Of a stretch of DNA of 64,000 nucleotides, positions 8,301 through 16,577 are shown piece by piece. The translations under genes and the position numbers were made by a program. The notes beneath the pieces were generated by a model, which was not told where the DNA came from, did not search any database, and saw nothing but the letters and a program-made list of their open reading frames with translations. This DNA comes from Blastococcus sp. DSM 46786. Lineage in GTDB: Bacteria > Actinomycetota > Actinomycetes > Mycobacteriales > Geodermatophilaceae. The stretch is taken from NCBI RefSeq assembly GCF_900109665.1, contig NZ_FOAO01000015.1:62001-126000 (forward strand), in the 5' to 3' direction. Each line of letters begins with the position of its first letter. Within the stretch, counting starts at the first letter, position 1.

Positions 8301-11271
8301 GGCGGCGGCGTCGGGCTGGTGGGGCCGCCGCAAGCGGCTGATCGCCGTCCGCGAGGAGATCGCCGGCTGCCTGCGTCCCGGGGCCAAGGTGCGCCCCAAG
8401 GACGTCCCGCTGCTGGTGGAGAACCTGTGGCGGGTGCAGACGGCGGTCCAGGCGATCGCCGGCCGGGTCGACTCGGTCCCCGGGCTCTCCGTCCCCGGGG
8501 CCTGGAACCCGTTCACCGATCCGGGGCTGCTGGAGCGCGAGGTCGAGTGGCTGCGCCGGGCCGGCACCGCCGTCGACGGCTCCTCGGCCTTCCACGTGGC
8601 GCTGCGCAAGCTCATCGTCGCCGGCACGCCCGCCGCGCCGGCACCCGCCGCCGCCGTCGCCCGGCTGCGCGACGCCGTCGTCTCGCTGCTGGCCGTCTGC
8701 CGCAGCTCCTCGGACCAGCTGGCCGCCTGGGCCGGCGAGGACGGCCTGGTCCTCCGCTGGTCGATGACCCGCCCCGAGCGCGGCGTCGAGAACTCGGTGC
8801 TCATGTCGCTGCGCCGCTGGGTCTCCTTCCTCGACACCCTGGAGCCGCTGCGCTACGCCGGGCTCTTCGACGCCCGCACCATGCTGATCACCGGCGCGGT
8901 CGCCGCCGACGACGCGGTGCGCGCGCTGGACCGCGGCCTGGCGACGGCGTCGGTCGCCGAGCGGCTGGACGCCACCGGCCTGGACCTCTTCGACGTCGAC
9001 GCCCACGAGGCGGCGATCGTCCGCTTCACCGACGCCTCGCGCGCGGTGCGCGCGCACCTGACCGAGGTGCTGCCGGCGTCGGTGCTCGCCGCCCGGCCCT
9101 TCGACGCCGCGATGGGCACCGGCCAGGTCGGCGCGCTGCAGCGGGAGCTGGCCAAGCAGCGCCGCGGGCTGGGCGTGCGCCAGCTGCTCGCGCAGTACGG
9201 CGAGCTGGTCACCGCCGTCATGCCGTGCGTGCTCGTGTCGCCGGACTCGGTGGCCCGCTTCTTCCCCGCGAAGGCCGGCCAGTTCGACCTGGTGGTCTTC
9301 GACGAGGCCTCGCAGATCCGGGTGGCCGACGCCATCGGTGCGCTGGGCCGGGCGAAGGCCGCCGTCGTCGTCGGTGACTCCAAGCAGATGCCGCCGACGT
9401 CGTTCCTCGAGCCGACGACCACCGCGAGCGACGACCCGATGGAGGTCGTGGAGACCGCGGTCGAGGACGAGGAGTCCATCCTCGGCGAGTGCGTGCAGGC
9501 ACGGGTGCCGCGGCACTGGCTCTCCTGGCACTACCGCAGCCAGGACGAGTCGCTCATCGCCTTCTCCAACGCCCAGTACTACGACAGCCGGCTCTCCTCC
9601 TTCCCGGCGCCCACGCACGGGCGGGCCTCGGCCGAGGCCGACGGGCGCGGCGTCTCGCTGGTGCGGGTGCCCGGCACGTTCCACCGCTCCGGAGCGGGCC
9701 GGCTGCTGCGCACCAACCCGGTCGAGGCCAAGGCGATCGTCGCCGAGATCCGCCGCCGGTTCGACGCGGTGCCGCAGTGGGACGGCATCGACGCCGTCCC
9801 CTCGATCGGCGTGGTCACCTTCAACGCCCAGCAGCGGTCCTACATCGAGGCGCTGCTGCGCGACGCCGACGACGACCGGCTGGCCGCCGCGCTGGACCGC
9901 ACCGACGGCGAGGGGCTGTTCGTCAAGAACCTGGAGAACGTGCAGGGCGACGAGCGCGACGTCATCTTCTTCTCCACCGGCTTCTCCCCCACCGCCGACG
10001 GCACGCTGCCGCTCAACTTCGGCCCGCTGAACCGGCAGGGCGGCGAGCGGCGGCTGAACGTCGCGATCACCCGGGCCCGGCGCCAGGTCGTCGTCTTCTC
10101 CTCCTTCGACCCCGCGCAGCTGCGGGCCGAGGAGACCTCCTCGGTGGGCATCAAGCACCTGCGGGCCTACCTCGACATGGCCGAGCAGGGCACCGACGTG
10201 CTGCCCCGCTCGCCGCGGTCGGCCGCCGTCGTCGACCGGCACCGCGAGCAGATCGCGACCGCGCTGCGCCAGCGCGGGCTGGTGGTCCGCACCGACGTCG
10301 GGCTCTCGGAGTTCCGCGTCGACCTCTCGGTGAGCCGGCCCGCCGACCCCGCGACGCCGGTCATGGCCGTGCTGCTGGACGGGCCGGCCTGGGCGCGCCG
10401 CGGCACGGTCGGTGACCGGGACGGCCTGCCGCCGGAGGTGCTCGGCGACATGCTGCGCTGGCCGGTCGTGCAGCGGGTGTGGCTGCCCGCGTGGCTGGCC
10501 GACCCGGCGTCCGTCGTCGACCGGCTGGTGGCCGCGCTCGACGCGGCCCCGGTGCCGAGCCGGCCGGCCGTGACGCCGGTGCCGCTGCCCACGGCCGCCG
10601 TCGAGTCGTTCAAGGGCGTGGCGGCGCTGCGCTCCTCGGTGACCTCGATGGCGGTGCCCGCGGTGACCGCCCGTCCGGCGCCGAAGCCGGCCGCGGCCGC
10701 GAAGCCCGCGGCCGCCCCCGCTCTGGAGGGCGAGACGCCGTTCGTGCCGTGGATCCCGAAGACCGCGGGTGAGAAGTCGGTGCTCGACGAGCTGCCGGTG
10801 TCCAAGGCCGCGCGGGCGGTGCGGCGGGTGCTGGTCGCCGGCATCAAGGCCGAGGGGCCCATCCACGTCGACCGGCTGGCCAAGCTGACCGTGGGCGCGT
10901 TCGGCCTCAACCGGGCCACCGAGGCCCGCAAGCAGGTGCTGCTCTCGCTGCTGCCGCCCTCGGCCGTCGACGGCGACCACCTGTGGCCCGAGGGGGTCGA
11001 CCGGGCCACCTGGACCGGGTTCCGCCGGCAGGTGTCGAGCACCGACCGGCCGATCGAGCACGTGGCGCCGGAGGAGATCGCCAACGCGATGGCGGCGCTC
11101 TGCCGGGCCGCGGCCGGGATGCGGCGCGAGGAGCTGCTCACCGCGACCGCCACGGTGTTCGGCTACAAGCGGCGGGCCGCGTCGGTGACCCCGGTGCTGG
11201 AGAAGGCGCTGGCTGCCGCGCTGGACGCCGGCCGGCTCACCGAGTCCTCCGACGGCCTGCTCACGGGCTGA
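5353..11271 (+). CDS. Giant DUF4011 / SF1 helicase / Vsr-like / DUF3320 protein
   Basis: 1972 residues. Residues 1-390 are a beta-rich and transglutaminase-like N-terminal region. DUF4011 begins near 396 (QQWKNALLDLSLRNRLINY). An SF1 helicase core follows: Walker A GPPGTGKSQT near 698, Walker B FDEASQI near 1315, motif IV-V region VQGDERDVIFFS near 1529, motif VI LNVAITRARRQ near 1567. A Vsr/MTES_1575-type nuclease-like domain spans about 1625-1710, and DUF3320 starts near 1816. This is the architecture reported as DUF4011-helicase-Vsr (hhe) among predicted antiviral genes. In the nuclease-like domain the usual acidic ExDG and following His read LLDGPAW, so cleavage activity may be lost. It has no partner gene. 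ATG at 5353 has only AGGTGA upstream. Confidence 0.85.
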   Translation: MESPADIQLGDVVAPPTVVSIELTSTPVLSYALAHNRIPVVSRLALTSGHTLRGATVRLAVRDAEGPIAQAVELLADVDGGRTTVLTGIGLVMDPAAMLHVEEQRPGVVDVELWHDDVLVGEATAPVQVLAANQWLASPLPLALEMLAAHVMPNHPAVTGLVAEAAGLLEERTGSGALVGYAATAERVDEVVAALAEVLRRRGVRHSEPPLSWADLGQQVRSPGDVLTWRVATPLDAVVLLAAALEQAGIRPLLWLAEGAGGGRAGGAHAFLGFWREERSSESAATTDAAPLANLVDLGLIGLVETTLLTGGGEPVADLHTPAHERWLAGELDRVLGVTDVHRARRDGILPLPARARTPEGLLQVVEYRPAEHGAPALPAPPASASPQRPEAPPRVQQWKNALLDLSLRNRLINYTERAGLPLTLPATALPILDNFLHDGTPITLLPGDRLAAVQTERGLTGAGELPAEQLTELLVERREVHADVTEGGYLPRLRNLAYRAKTVQEETGANNLYLALGSLVWELDGRPLRSPLLLVPVVLAPVGRTGSYRLSLDESGASTPNYCLLEKLRQVHGLVVPALSDTAESTPDLERALEAVRVGLVGHGLPYRVEATADLAILQFAKYRLWKDLDEHWGDFAGNPLVHHLVHEPTEPFLDPARDSGAHVDLDDLAARLPVPADASQLRAVAEASAGRTFVLEGPPGTGKSQTITNLLTRAVADGKRVLFVAEKRAALDVVARRLDAVGMGMFALDLHDKGSRASMVRAQIRLALEHAVAVDEQGLAADGERLRSARRQLARYADRLHAENAAGLSLYTARTAELTAGTDVPALPVPKPFVANAPAEVLTAVRRALALLPDIADLTRPSPRHPWAFVDSPEIDLPAAREAAAEVDAAVREAAGFPELGGVLRHARTPEDLDALVHLLSGPPVGLDVLDETFSGRWTTATGAVLGEVAAFTAFRHPGLDVAEPEVLGLPLAEVYVRAQTAAASGWWGRRKRLIAVREEIAGCLRPGAKVRPKDVPLLVENLWRVQTAVQAIAGRVDSVPGLSVPGAWNPFTDPGLLEREVEWLRRAGTAVDGSSAFHVALRKLIVAGTPAAPAPAAAVARLRDAVVSLLAVCRSSSDQLAAWAGEDGLVLRWSMTRPERGVENSVLMSLRRWVSFLDTLEPLRYAGLFDARTMLITGAVAADDAVRALDRGLATASVAERLDATGLDLFDVDAHEAAIVRFTDASRAVRAHLTEVLPASVLAARPFDAAMGTGQVGALQRELAKQRRGLGVRQLLAQYGELVTAVMPCVLVSPDSVARFFPAKAGQFDLVVFDEASQIRVADAIGALGRAKAAVVVGDSKQMPPTSFLEPTTTASDDPMEVVETAVEDEESILGECVQARVPRHWLSWHYRSQDESLIAFSNAQYYDSRLSSFPAPTHGRASAEADGRGVSLVRVPGTFHRSGAGRLLRTNPVEAKAIVAEIRRRFDAVPQWDGIDAVPSIGVVTFNAQQRSYIEALLRDADDDRLAAALDRTDGEGLFVKNLENVQGDERDVIFFSTGFSPTADGTLPLNFGPLNRQGGERRLNVAITRARRQVVVFSSFDPAQLRAEETSSVGIKHLRAYLDMAEQGTDVLPRSPRSAAVVDRHREQIATALRQRGLVVRTDVGLSEFRVDLSVSRPADPATPVMAVLLDGPAWARRGTVGDRDGLPPEVLGDMLRWPVVQRVWLPAWLADPASVVDRLVAALDAAPVPSRPAVTPVPLPTAAVESFKGVAALRSSVTSMAVPAVTARPAPKPAAAAKPAAAPALEGETPFVPWIPKTAGEKSVLDELPVSKAARAVRRVLVAGIKAEGPIHVDRLAKLTVGAFGLNRATEARKQVLLSLLPPSAVDGDHLWPEGVDRATWTGFRRQVSSTDRPIEHVAPEEIANAMAALCRAAAGMRREELLTATATVFGYKRRAASVTPVLEKALAAALDAGRLTESSDGLLTG

Positions 11272-11385
11272 CCGGTCGGCGCGGTCGGGACGCCGGAGCC
11301 GGTTCACAGCCGGGTCCGCGGCGAGGACAGTGGGGGTCGCGGCGATGCCGCAGGGGCGTCGCCTGATCCGAGAGGAGTGGGTGGC

Positions 11386-12003
11386 ATGTACGCCCGGTCC
11401 ACCACGATGAGCAACGTCCGCGACATGGACGACGGGATCGCCTACGTCCGGGACACCGTCATGCCGGCGGTGCAGGGGATGAGCGGCTGCGTCGGGCTGT
11501 CGATGGTCTGCGACCGCCCGGGCGCCCGGTGCATCGTCACCACCGCGTGGGCCGACGACAGCGCCATGCACGCCAGCGCGGAGAGCATCCGGGACATGCG
11601 GAACCACGCCGCGGAGATCTTCGGCGCGGTGGCCGAGGTGGACGAGTGGGAGATCGCGCTGCTGCACCGGCGCAGCGAGGCGCCCGAGGGTGCCTGCACC
11701 CGGGTCACCTGGACCCGTGGTGACCCGGCGGACACCGACCGCTCGGTCGATGCGGTCCGGACAGGGGTGCTGCCGCGCCTGGACGAGCTGCCGGGCTTCT
11801 GCAGCGTGAGCCTCCTGGTCGACCGGCGGACCGGGCTCGGCGCGCTCGCCGCCACGTACGCCAGCCGGCACGACATGGAGGCCTCGGCCGAGACGGTGCG
11901 CGGCATGCGCGAGCAGATCACCCGGGAGCTCGGCATGGAGATCACCGGCATGGCCGAGTTCGACCTGGTCCTGGCCCACCTGCGGGTACCCGAGACGGTG
12001 TGA
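11386..12003 (+). CDS. Tandem antibiotic-biosynthesis-monooxygenase-like (ABM-fold) protein
   Basis: 205 residues made of two similar halves of about 95 residues. Each follows the ferredoxin-like ABM pattern. Half one has DGIAYVRDTVMPAVQGMSGC, VGLSMVCDRPGARC and SAESIRDMRNHAAEIFG. Half two has VDAVRTGVLPRLDELPGFCS, VSLLVDRRTGLGAL and SAETVRGMREQITRELG. Single-domain ABM proteins dimerise; a tandem copy would fold as a pseudo-dimer. No catalytic residues can be assigned. The ATG at 11386 is preferred over the GTG at 11377 because AGGAG (11373-11377) stands 8 bases before it. It stands alone between the helicase gene and a repeat-bearing gap. Confidence 0.65.
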   Translation: MYARSTTMSNVRDMDDGIAYVRDTVMPAVQGMSGCVGLSMVCDRPGARCIVTTAWADDSAMHASAESIRDMRNHAAEIFGAVAEVDEWEIALLHRRSEAPEGACTRVTWTRGDPADTDRSVDAVRTGVLPRLDELPGFCSVSLLVDRRTGLGALAATYASRHDMEASAETVRGMREQITRELGMEITGMAEFDLVLAHLRVPETV

Positions 12004-12058
12004 CCCCGGCGTCCGCTCGGTCCCGACCCGGCGGTGGGCAGCGCACCACCCCGGCATG

Positions 12059-12095
12059 CTCTCCCTCTGAGTGCACCGTGCACTCAGAGGCAGAG
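12059..12095. repeat. Dispersed palindrome, copy 2
   Basis: The arms 12059-12075 and 12079-12095 pair at 16 of 17 positions around CCG and share the CTCTGAGTGCA / CACTCAGAGGCAGAG core with 5141-5176. In the remainder of the gap 12096-12286 I see only GTGGGCAGAG-type short repeats (12223-12233) related to those at 28.5 kb. Confidence 0.6.
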
Positions 12096-12286
12096 CTTCC
12101 GCGGGAGTCCCCGATCGGGGTGGGGACCTGGCCGGGCAGCAGCCCCCTGCGCCGCCCGGGTGGGCGGAACCGGAGCAGAGCACCGAACCGCCCCGACCCC
12201 AGCAGCCCTTTGCCCCGCCCGGGTGGGCAGAGCGCTACTACCCACAGGTGGTCACCATCCCCGGCGCCGCCGCGCGCACACCGGGC

Positions 12287-13357
12287 TCAGCGCAGGGTGA
12301 CCGCGCCGGTCCGCACCGGGACCAGCTCCACCCAGGTCGTCCCGGGGGCGAGGAACACCGGGTTGCCGTCGGGGCCGGTCAGGGCCACCGGGTCCGCCGG
12401 TGAGCCCTTGGCCCAGGTGGCGGCGAGCGTCTTCCCGCCGGTCGCCACCAGCGCCTCTCCCCCGCCGACCATCACCGTCTCCGGCACCGGGTTGCCCGCC
12501 GGGTCGGTGGCGGAGGTGTTCACCACCTCCACCCGCAGCACCACGACGTTGGTGGCGCGCAGCGGCGTGCCGTCGGCCTCGACCGCGGGGGTCCCGGCCT
12601 CGGTTCGCACCCAGCGGCCCTCGGGCGGGCTCCACGTCCAGCTCGGCCGGCTGATGCCCGAGAGCTTCAGGTCCACCACGCCGGTGGGCGCCCCGGCGAG
12701 GACGGCGCTCGCCTGCGCACCGTCGGCCGCCAGCAGGAACTGGCCGGGCGGCGCGGCGAGGTGGGCGGGGTCGGCCTGCGCCAGCAGCGCGTGCGGATCG
12801 GCGTAGACGTCGTGCGGCGCCGACCGCCCGGCCAGCCGGTGGAAGCCCCCGGCGCCGCTGTCGCGGCTCACCACCTGGAGGCCTGCGGCGGCGATGGCGT
12901 CGACGTAGGGGCGTTGCCCGCCGGAGAACGCGAACACCCCGCGCAGCGGCGCGGCGATCGCCGGGTCCATCGGCCGCACCGAGCGCACCGGCCCGATCTC
13001 CGCCGGCACCGTGGAGTGGTAGACGGCGACGTAGCGGGGGATACCGCCCTCGACGACCTGCTCCCACACCATGTCGGCCGCGTTCAGGCCGGTCTGCGGG
13101 CGGGCGTCGACCGAGTTCTCGATCTTCACCGCGAGGGCGGGCCGCTCCGCGTACGCGCCGGCGCTGTCCACCCCGGTCAGCGGCCACAGCACCGGCGGGG
13201 GCGGGGGCGGCGGAGGCGGCGGGGCCGGCGTCGTCGTCGTCGGTGCGGCGGCCGGGGCCGCGGGCCCCGCGCAGGCGGTGAGCGCGACCGAGGCGAGCAG
13301 CACGGCCGCCAGCCGGCGGCCCCGGCGGCGGGGAGCACGGAAGGCGGTCGGCGGCAC
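12287..13357 (-). CDS. DUF3048 (YerB-like) lipoprotein
   Basis: 356 residues. The N terminus is a lipoprotein signal: basic RAPRRRGRRL, hydrophobic AAVLLASVAL, lipobox TACAG with the cysteine near residue 28. A Thr/Pro linker with a ten-proline run follows. The mature domain opens with WPLTGVDSAGAYAERPALAVKI (first part) and ENSVDARPQTGLNAADMVWE, the DUF3048 signature. GPVRSVRPMD and GGQRPYVDAI come next, and a C-terminal part ends VELVPVRTGAVTLR. The family is secreted and of unknown function, sometimes proposed to act on the cell wall. The start is GTG (13357) with GGGAG about 10 bases upstream. Confidence 0.85.
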   Translation of the reverse strand: MPPTAFRAPRRRGRRLAAVLLASVALTACAGPAAPAAAPTTTTPAPPPPPPPPPPVLWPLTGVDSAGAYAERPALAVKIENSVDARPQTGLNAADMVWEQVVEGGIPRYVAVYHSTVPAEIGPVRSVRPMDPAIAAPLRGVFAFSGGQRPYVDAIAAAGLQVVSRDSGAGGFHRLAGRSAPHDVYADPHALLAQADPAHLAAPPGQFLLAADGAQASAVLAGAPTGVVDLKLSGISRPSWTWSPPEGRWVRTEAGTPAVEADGTPLRATNVVVLRVEVVNTSATDPAGNPVPETVMVGGGEALVATGGKTLAATWAKGSPADPVALTGPDGNPVFLAPGTTWVELVPVRTGAVTLR

Positions 13358-13485
13358 TGGCGGCTCCCCGGTCGACGGTCCGACCGCCGGACGCCGGTCG
13401 TCCGCGAGAGGCTAGGGCGCGGGCGCCGGCTCCCCTGCCGCGCCGCACCGCCGCCGGCCGGATCGTGTCGCGGCCGTGACCCGGC

Positions 13486-15697
13486 TCAGGTGCGCGCCAG
13501 GGCCAGCAGCGTCACGTCGTCGGTGCGCGGCGGGTCCAGGGCGGTGAGCACCGCGTCGAGCAGCGCCTGCGGTGCCACCGGGCCGCCGGCGACGGCGGCG
13601 CGCAGCTCGTCCAGCCCGGTGCTCAGCCCACCGGGCCCGCGCTCGACGAGCCCGTCGCTCACCAGCAGCAGGCGGTCGTCGCCGGCCAGGGTCAGCCGCG
13701 TCTCCCGGTAACCGGCGGCGTCCAGCAGGCCGAGCGCGGGACCCCGCCCCTCGTGCAGGTACCGGCGCCGCCGCCGGTGGCGTGCAGCACCGGCAGGTGC
13801 CCGGCGTTGGCGATGACCACCTCACCGGTCGCCGGGTCGAGCTCGGCGACGACGGCGGTGGCGAGCTTCCCGGGCAGCAGCGCGCCGATGACCTGGTTGA
13901 GCCCGTCGAGCGCAGCGGCCGGGCCGGCCGCCCGCAGCAGGTGGGCGCGCAGCGCGTGCCGGAGCTGGGCGGTGATCGCCGCGGCGGCCAGCCCGTGCCC
14001 GGCGACGTCGCCCAGCACGACCGACACCCGGCCCCCGGGCAGCGGCACCAGGTCGTACCAGTCACCGCCGACGACGTCGTCCTCGCTGGGCAGGTACCGC
14101 GCGGCCAGGTCGACGCCGGGCACCTTCGGCAGCTGCTCCAGCAGGAGCGTGCGCTGCAGCGCGGTGGCCAGCCGGTTGTCCTCCGTCGCCCGGTTCGCGG
14201 CGGTCGCGGTGAGCAGGGCGGCCAGGCCGCAGGCCGCCGCCACCTCGTGGTCGAGCCACGGCTGCGACCGTTCCCGCACCGTCTCGCTCCAGGCGTCGAA
14301 CGACCGGCGCGGGCTCAGCCGCGGCCCGGCGTCGGTCTGCGCGGTCTTGGACGTGTGCGGGTTGCCGCCCCACGTGATCTCGCGCAGCGTCTCCGGCCGG
14401 AACCAGGCCAGGTAGTCACCGCGGCCACCGGCCACCTCGGCGACCAGCACGCCGCTGGCGGTGGCGGCGAGGTCGGCCGCCGCCGGGACGACCCGGCCCA
14501 CCGCGTCGGTGGCGCGGACCCCGGCCGCCAGCAGGTCGTGCACCAGCGGGCCGATCCGCTCGGCCGGGGGCGTCGTCCCGAGGAGGTGCAGCTGGCCGCC
14601 GAGCCGCACGGCGGCGCCCGCGGCAGGCAGCAGGTCCAGCGCGGTGACCTCGCCGTCGGCGAGGGCCGCGGCGAGGCCCCGCGGGGTGCGGCCGATGACC
14701 GCGGCCAGCTCGGCCTGGCGCTGCGCCACCTGCACGACGCCGCCCTGCTCGCCGGCGTCCACCTTCGTCGGCAGCAGCAGCGAGGCGGGGCGGCCGAGGA
14801 ACTCCGCGGCGGTGCGGTCGGTGTAGGAGGGCCGGTGCGGACCGGCGTAGTGGTGGCAGGCGATGAGGCCCCACAGCTTCCCCCGGTCGACCAGCGAGAC
14901 CGACATCGAGGCCCCCACCCCCATGTTGGCCAGGTACTCCAGGTGCACCGGCGAGACGCTGCGGAGCATGGCGCCGGAGAGGTCGAGGGTGCGCCCGCCG
15001 ACCGTCGGGGGCTCCAGCGGCACCGGCCGGTACGTCGCGTCGGGGATCAGCCGCATCCAGTTGGTCGCGTACAGCGCCCGCGCCTGGGCGGGGATGTCGC
15101 TGGCCGGGAACCAGAGGCCGAGCAAGGGTTCGAGGTCCGCGCGGCGGTCCTCGGCGATGACCTCGCCGTTCCACTCCGCGTCGAAGCGGTACACCATGAC
15201 CCGGTCGAAGCCGGTCAGCGCGCGCACGTCGCGGGCGAGCACGCCGGACAGCTCGTCGAGCGTGGCGCCGGCCGACAGCCGCTGCAGCACCGTGGGCAGC
15301 CGGCGGTGCCAGGCGCTGCCGGCCTCCTCCGCGCCCCGGACCGGCTCCACTCGGTGACCAGCAGGCCGTCGGCCCGGTGCACCACGAGGTCGACGTCCTC
15401 CCTGCCCACGCGCACCCGCAGCGGGTTCAGCTCGGCGAGGTCACCGGCGAGCCCCGCCCGCAGGCGCTCGGCGTCGGCCGGGTCGAGCAGCTCGTCGAGG
15501 GCGCGACCGGCGACCGGGCCGCCGAACAGGTCCGCGGCGCCGGCGGAGGCGACGACCACCGCGAGATCGGGCTCGCTGACCGCCAGCAGCGCGCCGTGCG
15601 GCTGCACCGCACCGGGGACGGCGATCGGCTCGTCGGCGCAGCGGGCCAGCGCCTCCTCGTCGCCGGTGGGCGCCTGGCCGGCCGCGGAGCTCGTCAC
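13486..15697 (-). pseudogene. Bacteriophytochrome with SpoIIE phosphatase output, two frameshifts
   Basis: Three reading frames join into one bacteriophytochrome. Frame A (GTG at 15697) holds the PAS domain, with Cys20 in RCADEPIAVPGAVQPHG, the position of the biliverdin-binding cysteine of DrBphP. Frame B (about 15349-13767) holds GAF (PASDIPAQARALY; LWGLIACHH), PHY (PHTSK; SPRRSFDAWSE, the PRxSF tongue) and the start of a PP2C/SpoIIE domain (SEDDVVGGDWYDL, VLGDVAGHGLAAAA). Frame C (to TGA 13486-13488) completes SpoIIE (YLHEGRGPALGLLDA, LLVSDGLVERG, DDVTLLALART). Adding one G at about 15349 and one at about 13766 restores a continuous protein of roughly 735 residues. Either this is an early pseudogene or the bases are sequence errors. 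Intact, it would dephosphorylate the STAS protein encoded just upstream. Confidence 0.75.
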
Positions 15698-15707
15698 CGC
15701 GGCGACG

Positions 15708-16069
15708 TCACGTGGCGTCGCGGTTGACGGCGGGGCTGGGCACCTCGCCGACGGAGTTCACGATCGGCACCACCGCGCCGAGGTCGAGCAGGTCGATCGG
15801 CAGCCGGACGGGACGGTTGCCCCGCGGGGCCACCACGTGCAGCTCCGCGCCTGCGGCGGCGGCCTTGCGGGCGATGGCGATGAGGGTGCGGGAACCCGAG
15901 GAGTCGAGGAAGACCGTCGGCGTCAGGTCCACCACGATGCCCGCGTAACCGCTGCTCAGCAGGGCCTCGGCGGCCTCCGTCAGCTGCGGGGCCGTCGCGA
16001 GGTCCAGCTCACCCGTACGGTGAGGGCCGGACGCCCGGCGACCGTCGCACGTTCCACGTCGAAGAGCAC
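15708..16069 (-). pseudogene. STAS-domain anti-sigma-factor antagonist, one frameshift
   Basis: The start is GTG 16069, placed by a GGAGGTG Shine-Dalgarno 4-6 bases upstream, giving VLFDVERATVAGRPALTVR. The frame is then lost at 16012-16014 (CCC on the plus strand). One extra G restores GELDLATAPQLTEAAEALL and the rest of a STAS domain, including VFLDSSGSRTLIAIAR with the serine expected to be phosphorylated. Corrected length is about 120 residues, normal for SpoIIAA/RsbV. A shorter uninterrupted frame from GTG 16076 replaces the first strand with nonsense. The gene precedes the phytochrome-phosphatase by 10 bases and is divergent from the RsbW-like kinase. Confidence 0.7.
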
Positions 16070-16141
16070 CGTTCACCTCCCTCAGCGCGTCGTCCCGGAC
16101 GTCCGAGGGCAGGCCACCGCGCAGGAGGAGGCTGGACGGCC

Positions 16142-16573
16142 ATGAACATCGACTTCAGCGTGCGCCTGCCGACCGACGCGCACAGCGTGCCGCTGGTGCG
16201 CGGTCTGCTGCGGCAGGCGCTGGAGCACCTGACCGTCCCGCAGGCGGTCGTCGACGAGATCGTCCTGGCGCTGACCGAGGCCTGCGCGAACGTCGTCGAC
16301 CACGCCGCCGACCACGAGGCCTACCAGGTCGACGTCGCGATCGACGACGAGACGTGCCGGATCAGCGTGGTGGACGACGGTGCCGGGTTCGACCCCGCGA
16401 CCGCCGCGGACGCCCCCACCTCCCCCCTGGACGACCGCGGGCGCGGGCTGGTGCTCATGCGGGCGCTGGTCGACCAGCTGCAGTTCGTGCGGGACGACGA
16501 CGGCCGGCACCGGGTGACCTTCGAGAAGCGGCTGGTCACCCAGCCGCACCTGCGGCTGCTCGACCCGCGCTGA
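16142..16573 (+). CDS. RsbW/SpoIIAB-like serine kinase (anti-sigma factor)
   Basis: 143 residues forming a single GHKL ATPase fold. The N box is DEIVLALTEACANVVDHA (about residues 38-55), G1 is VVDDGAGFDP (about 77), and the G2 lid is DDRGRGLVLMRALVDQL (about 98). These features define RsbW/SpoIIAB anti-sigma kinases that phosphorylate a STAS antagonist and hold a sigma factor. ATG at 16142 is preceded by AGGAGG 10 bases upstream. Its divergent partner is the STAS gene, and the phytochrome-SpoIIE phosphatase lies next to that, so the three make a complete partner-switching set. No sigma factor gene is in the window. Confidence 0.85.
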   Translation: MNIDFSVRLPTDAHSVPLVRGLLRQALEHLTVPQAVVDEIVLALTEACANVVDHAADHEAYQVDVAIDDETCRISVVDDGAGFDPATAADAPTSPLDDRGRGLVLMRALVDQLQFVRDDDGRHRVTFEKRLVTQPHLRLLDPR

Positions 16574-16577
16574 CCGG

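Noticed and set aside
6508-12183. A very long open frame on the minus strand opposite the giant helicase
   Set aside because: It has the His/Arg/Gly/Val-rich antisense composition typical of high-GC codon complement, no domain, no ribosome-binding site, and runs through the intergenic repeat at 12059.
13185-13220. G-rich tract resembling a quadruplex or slippage site
   Set aside because: It is the poly-proline linker of the DUF3048 lipoprotein; no shift is needed for an intact protein.
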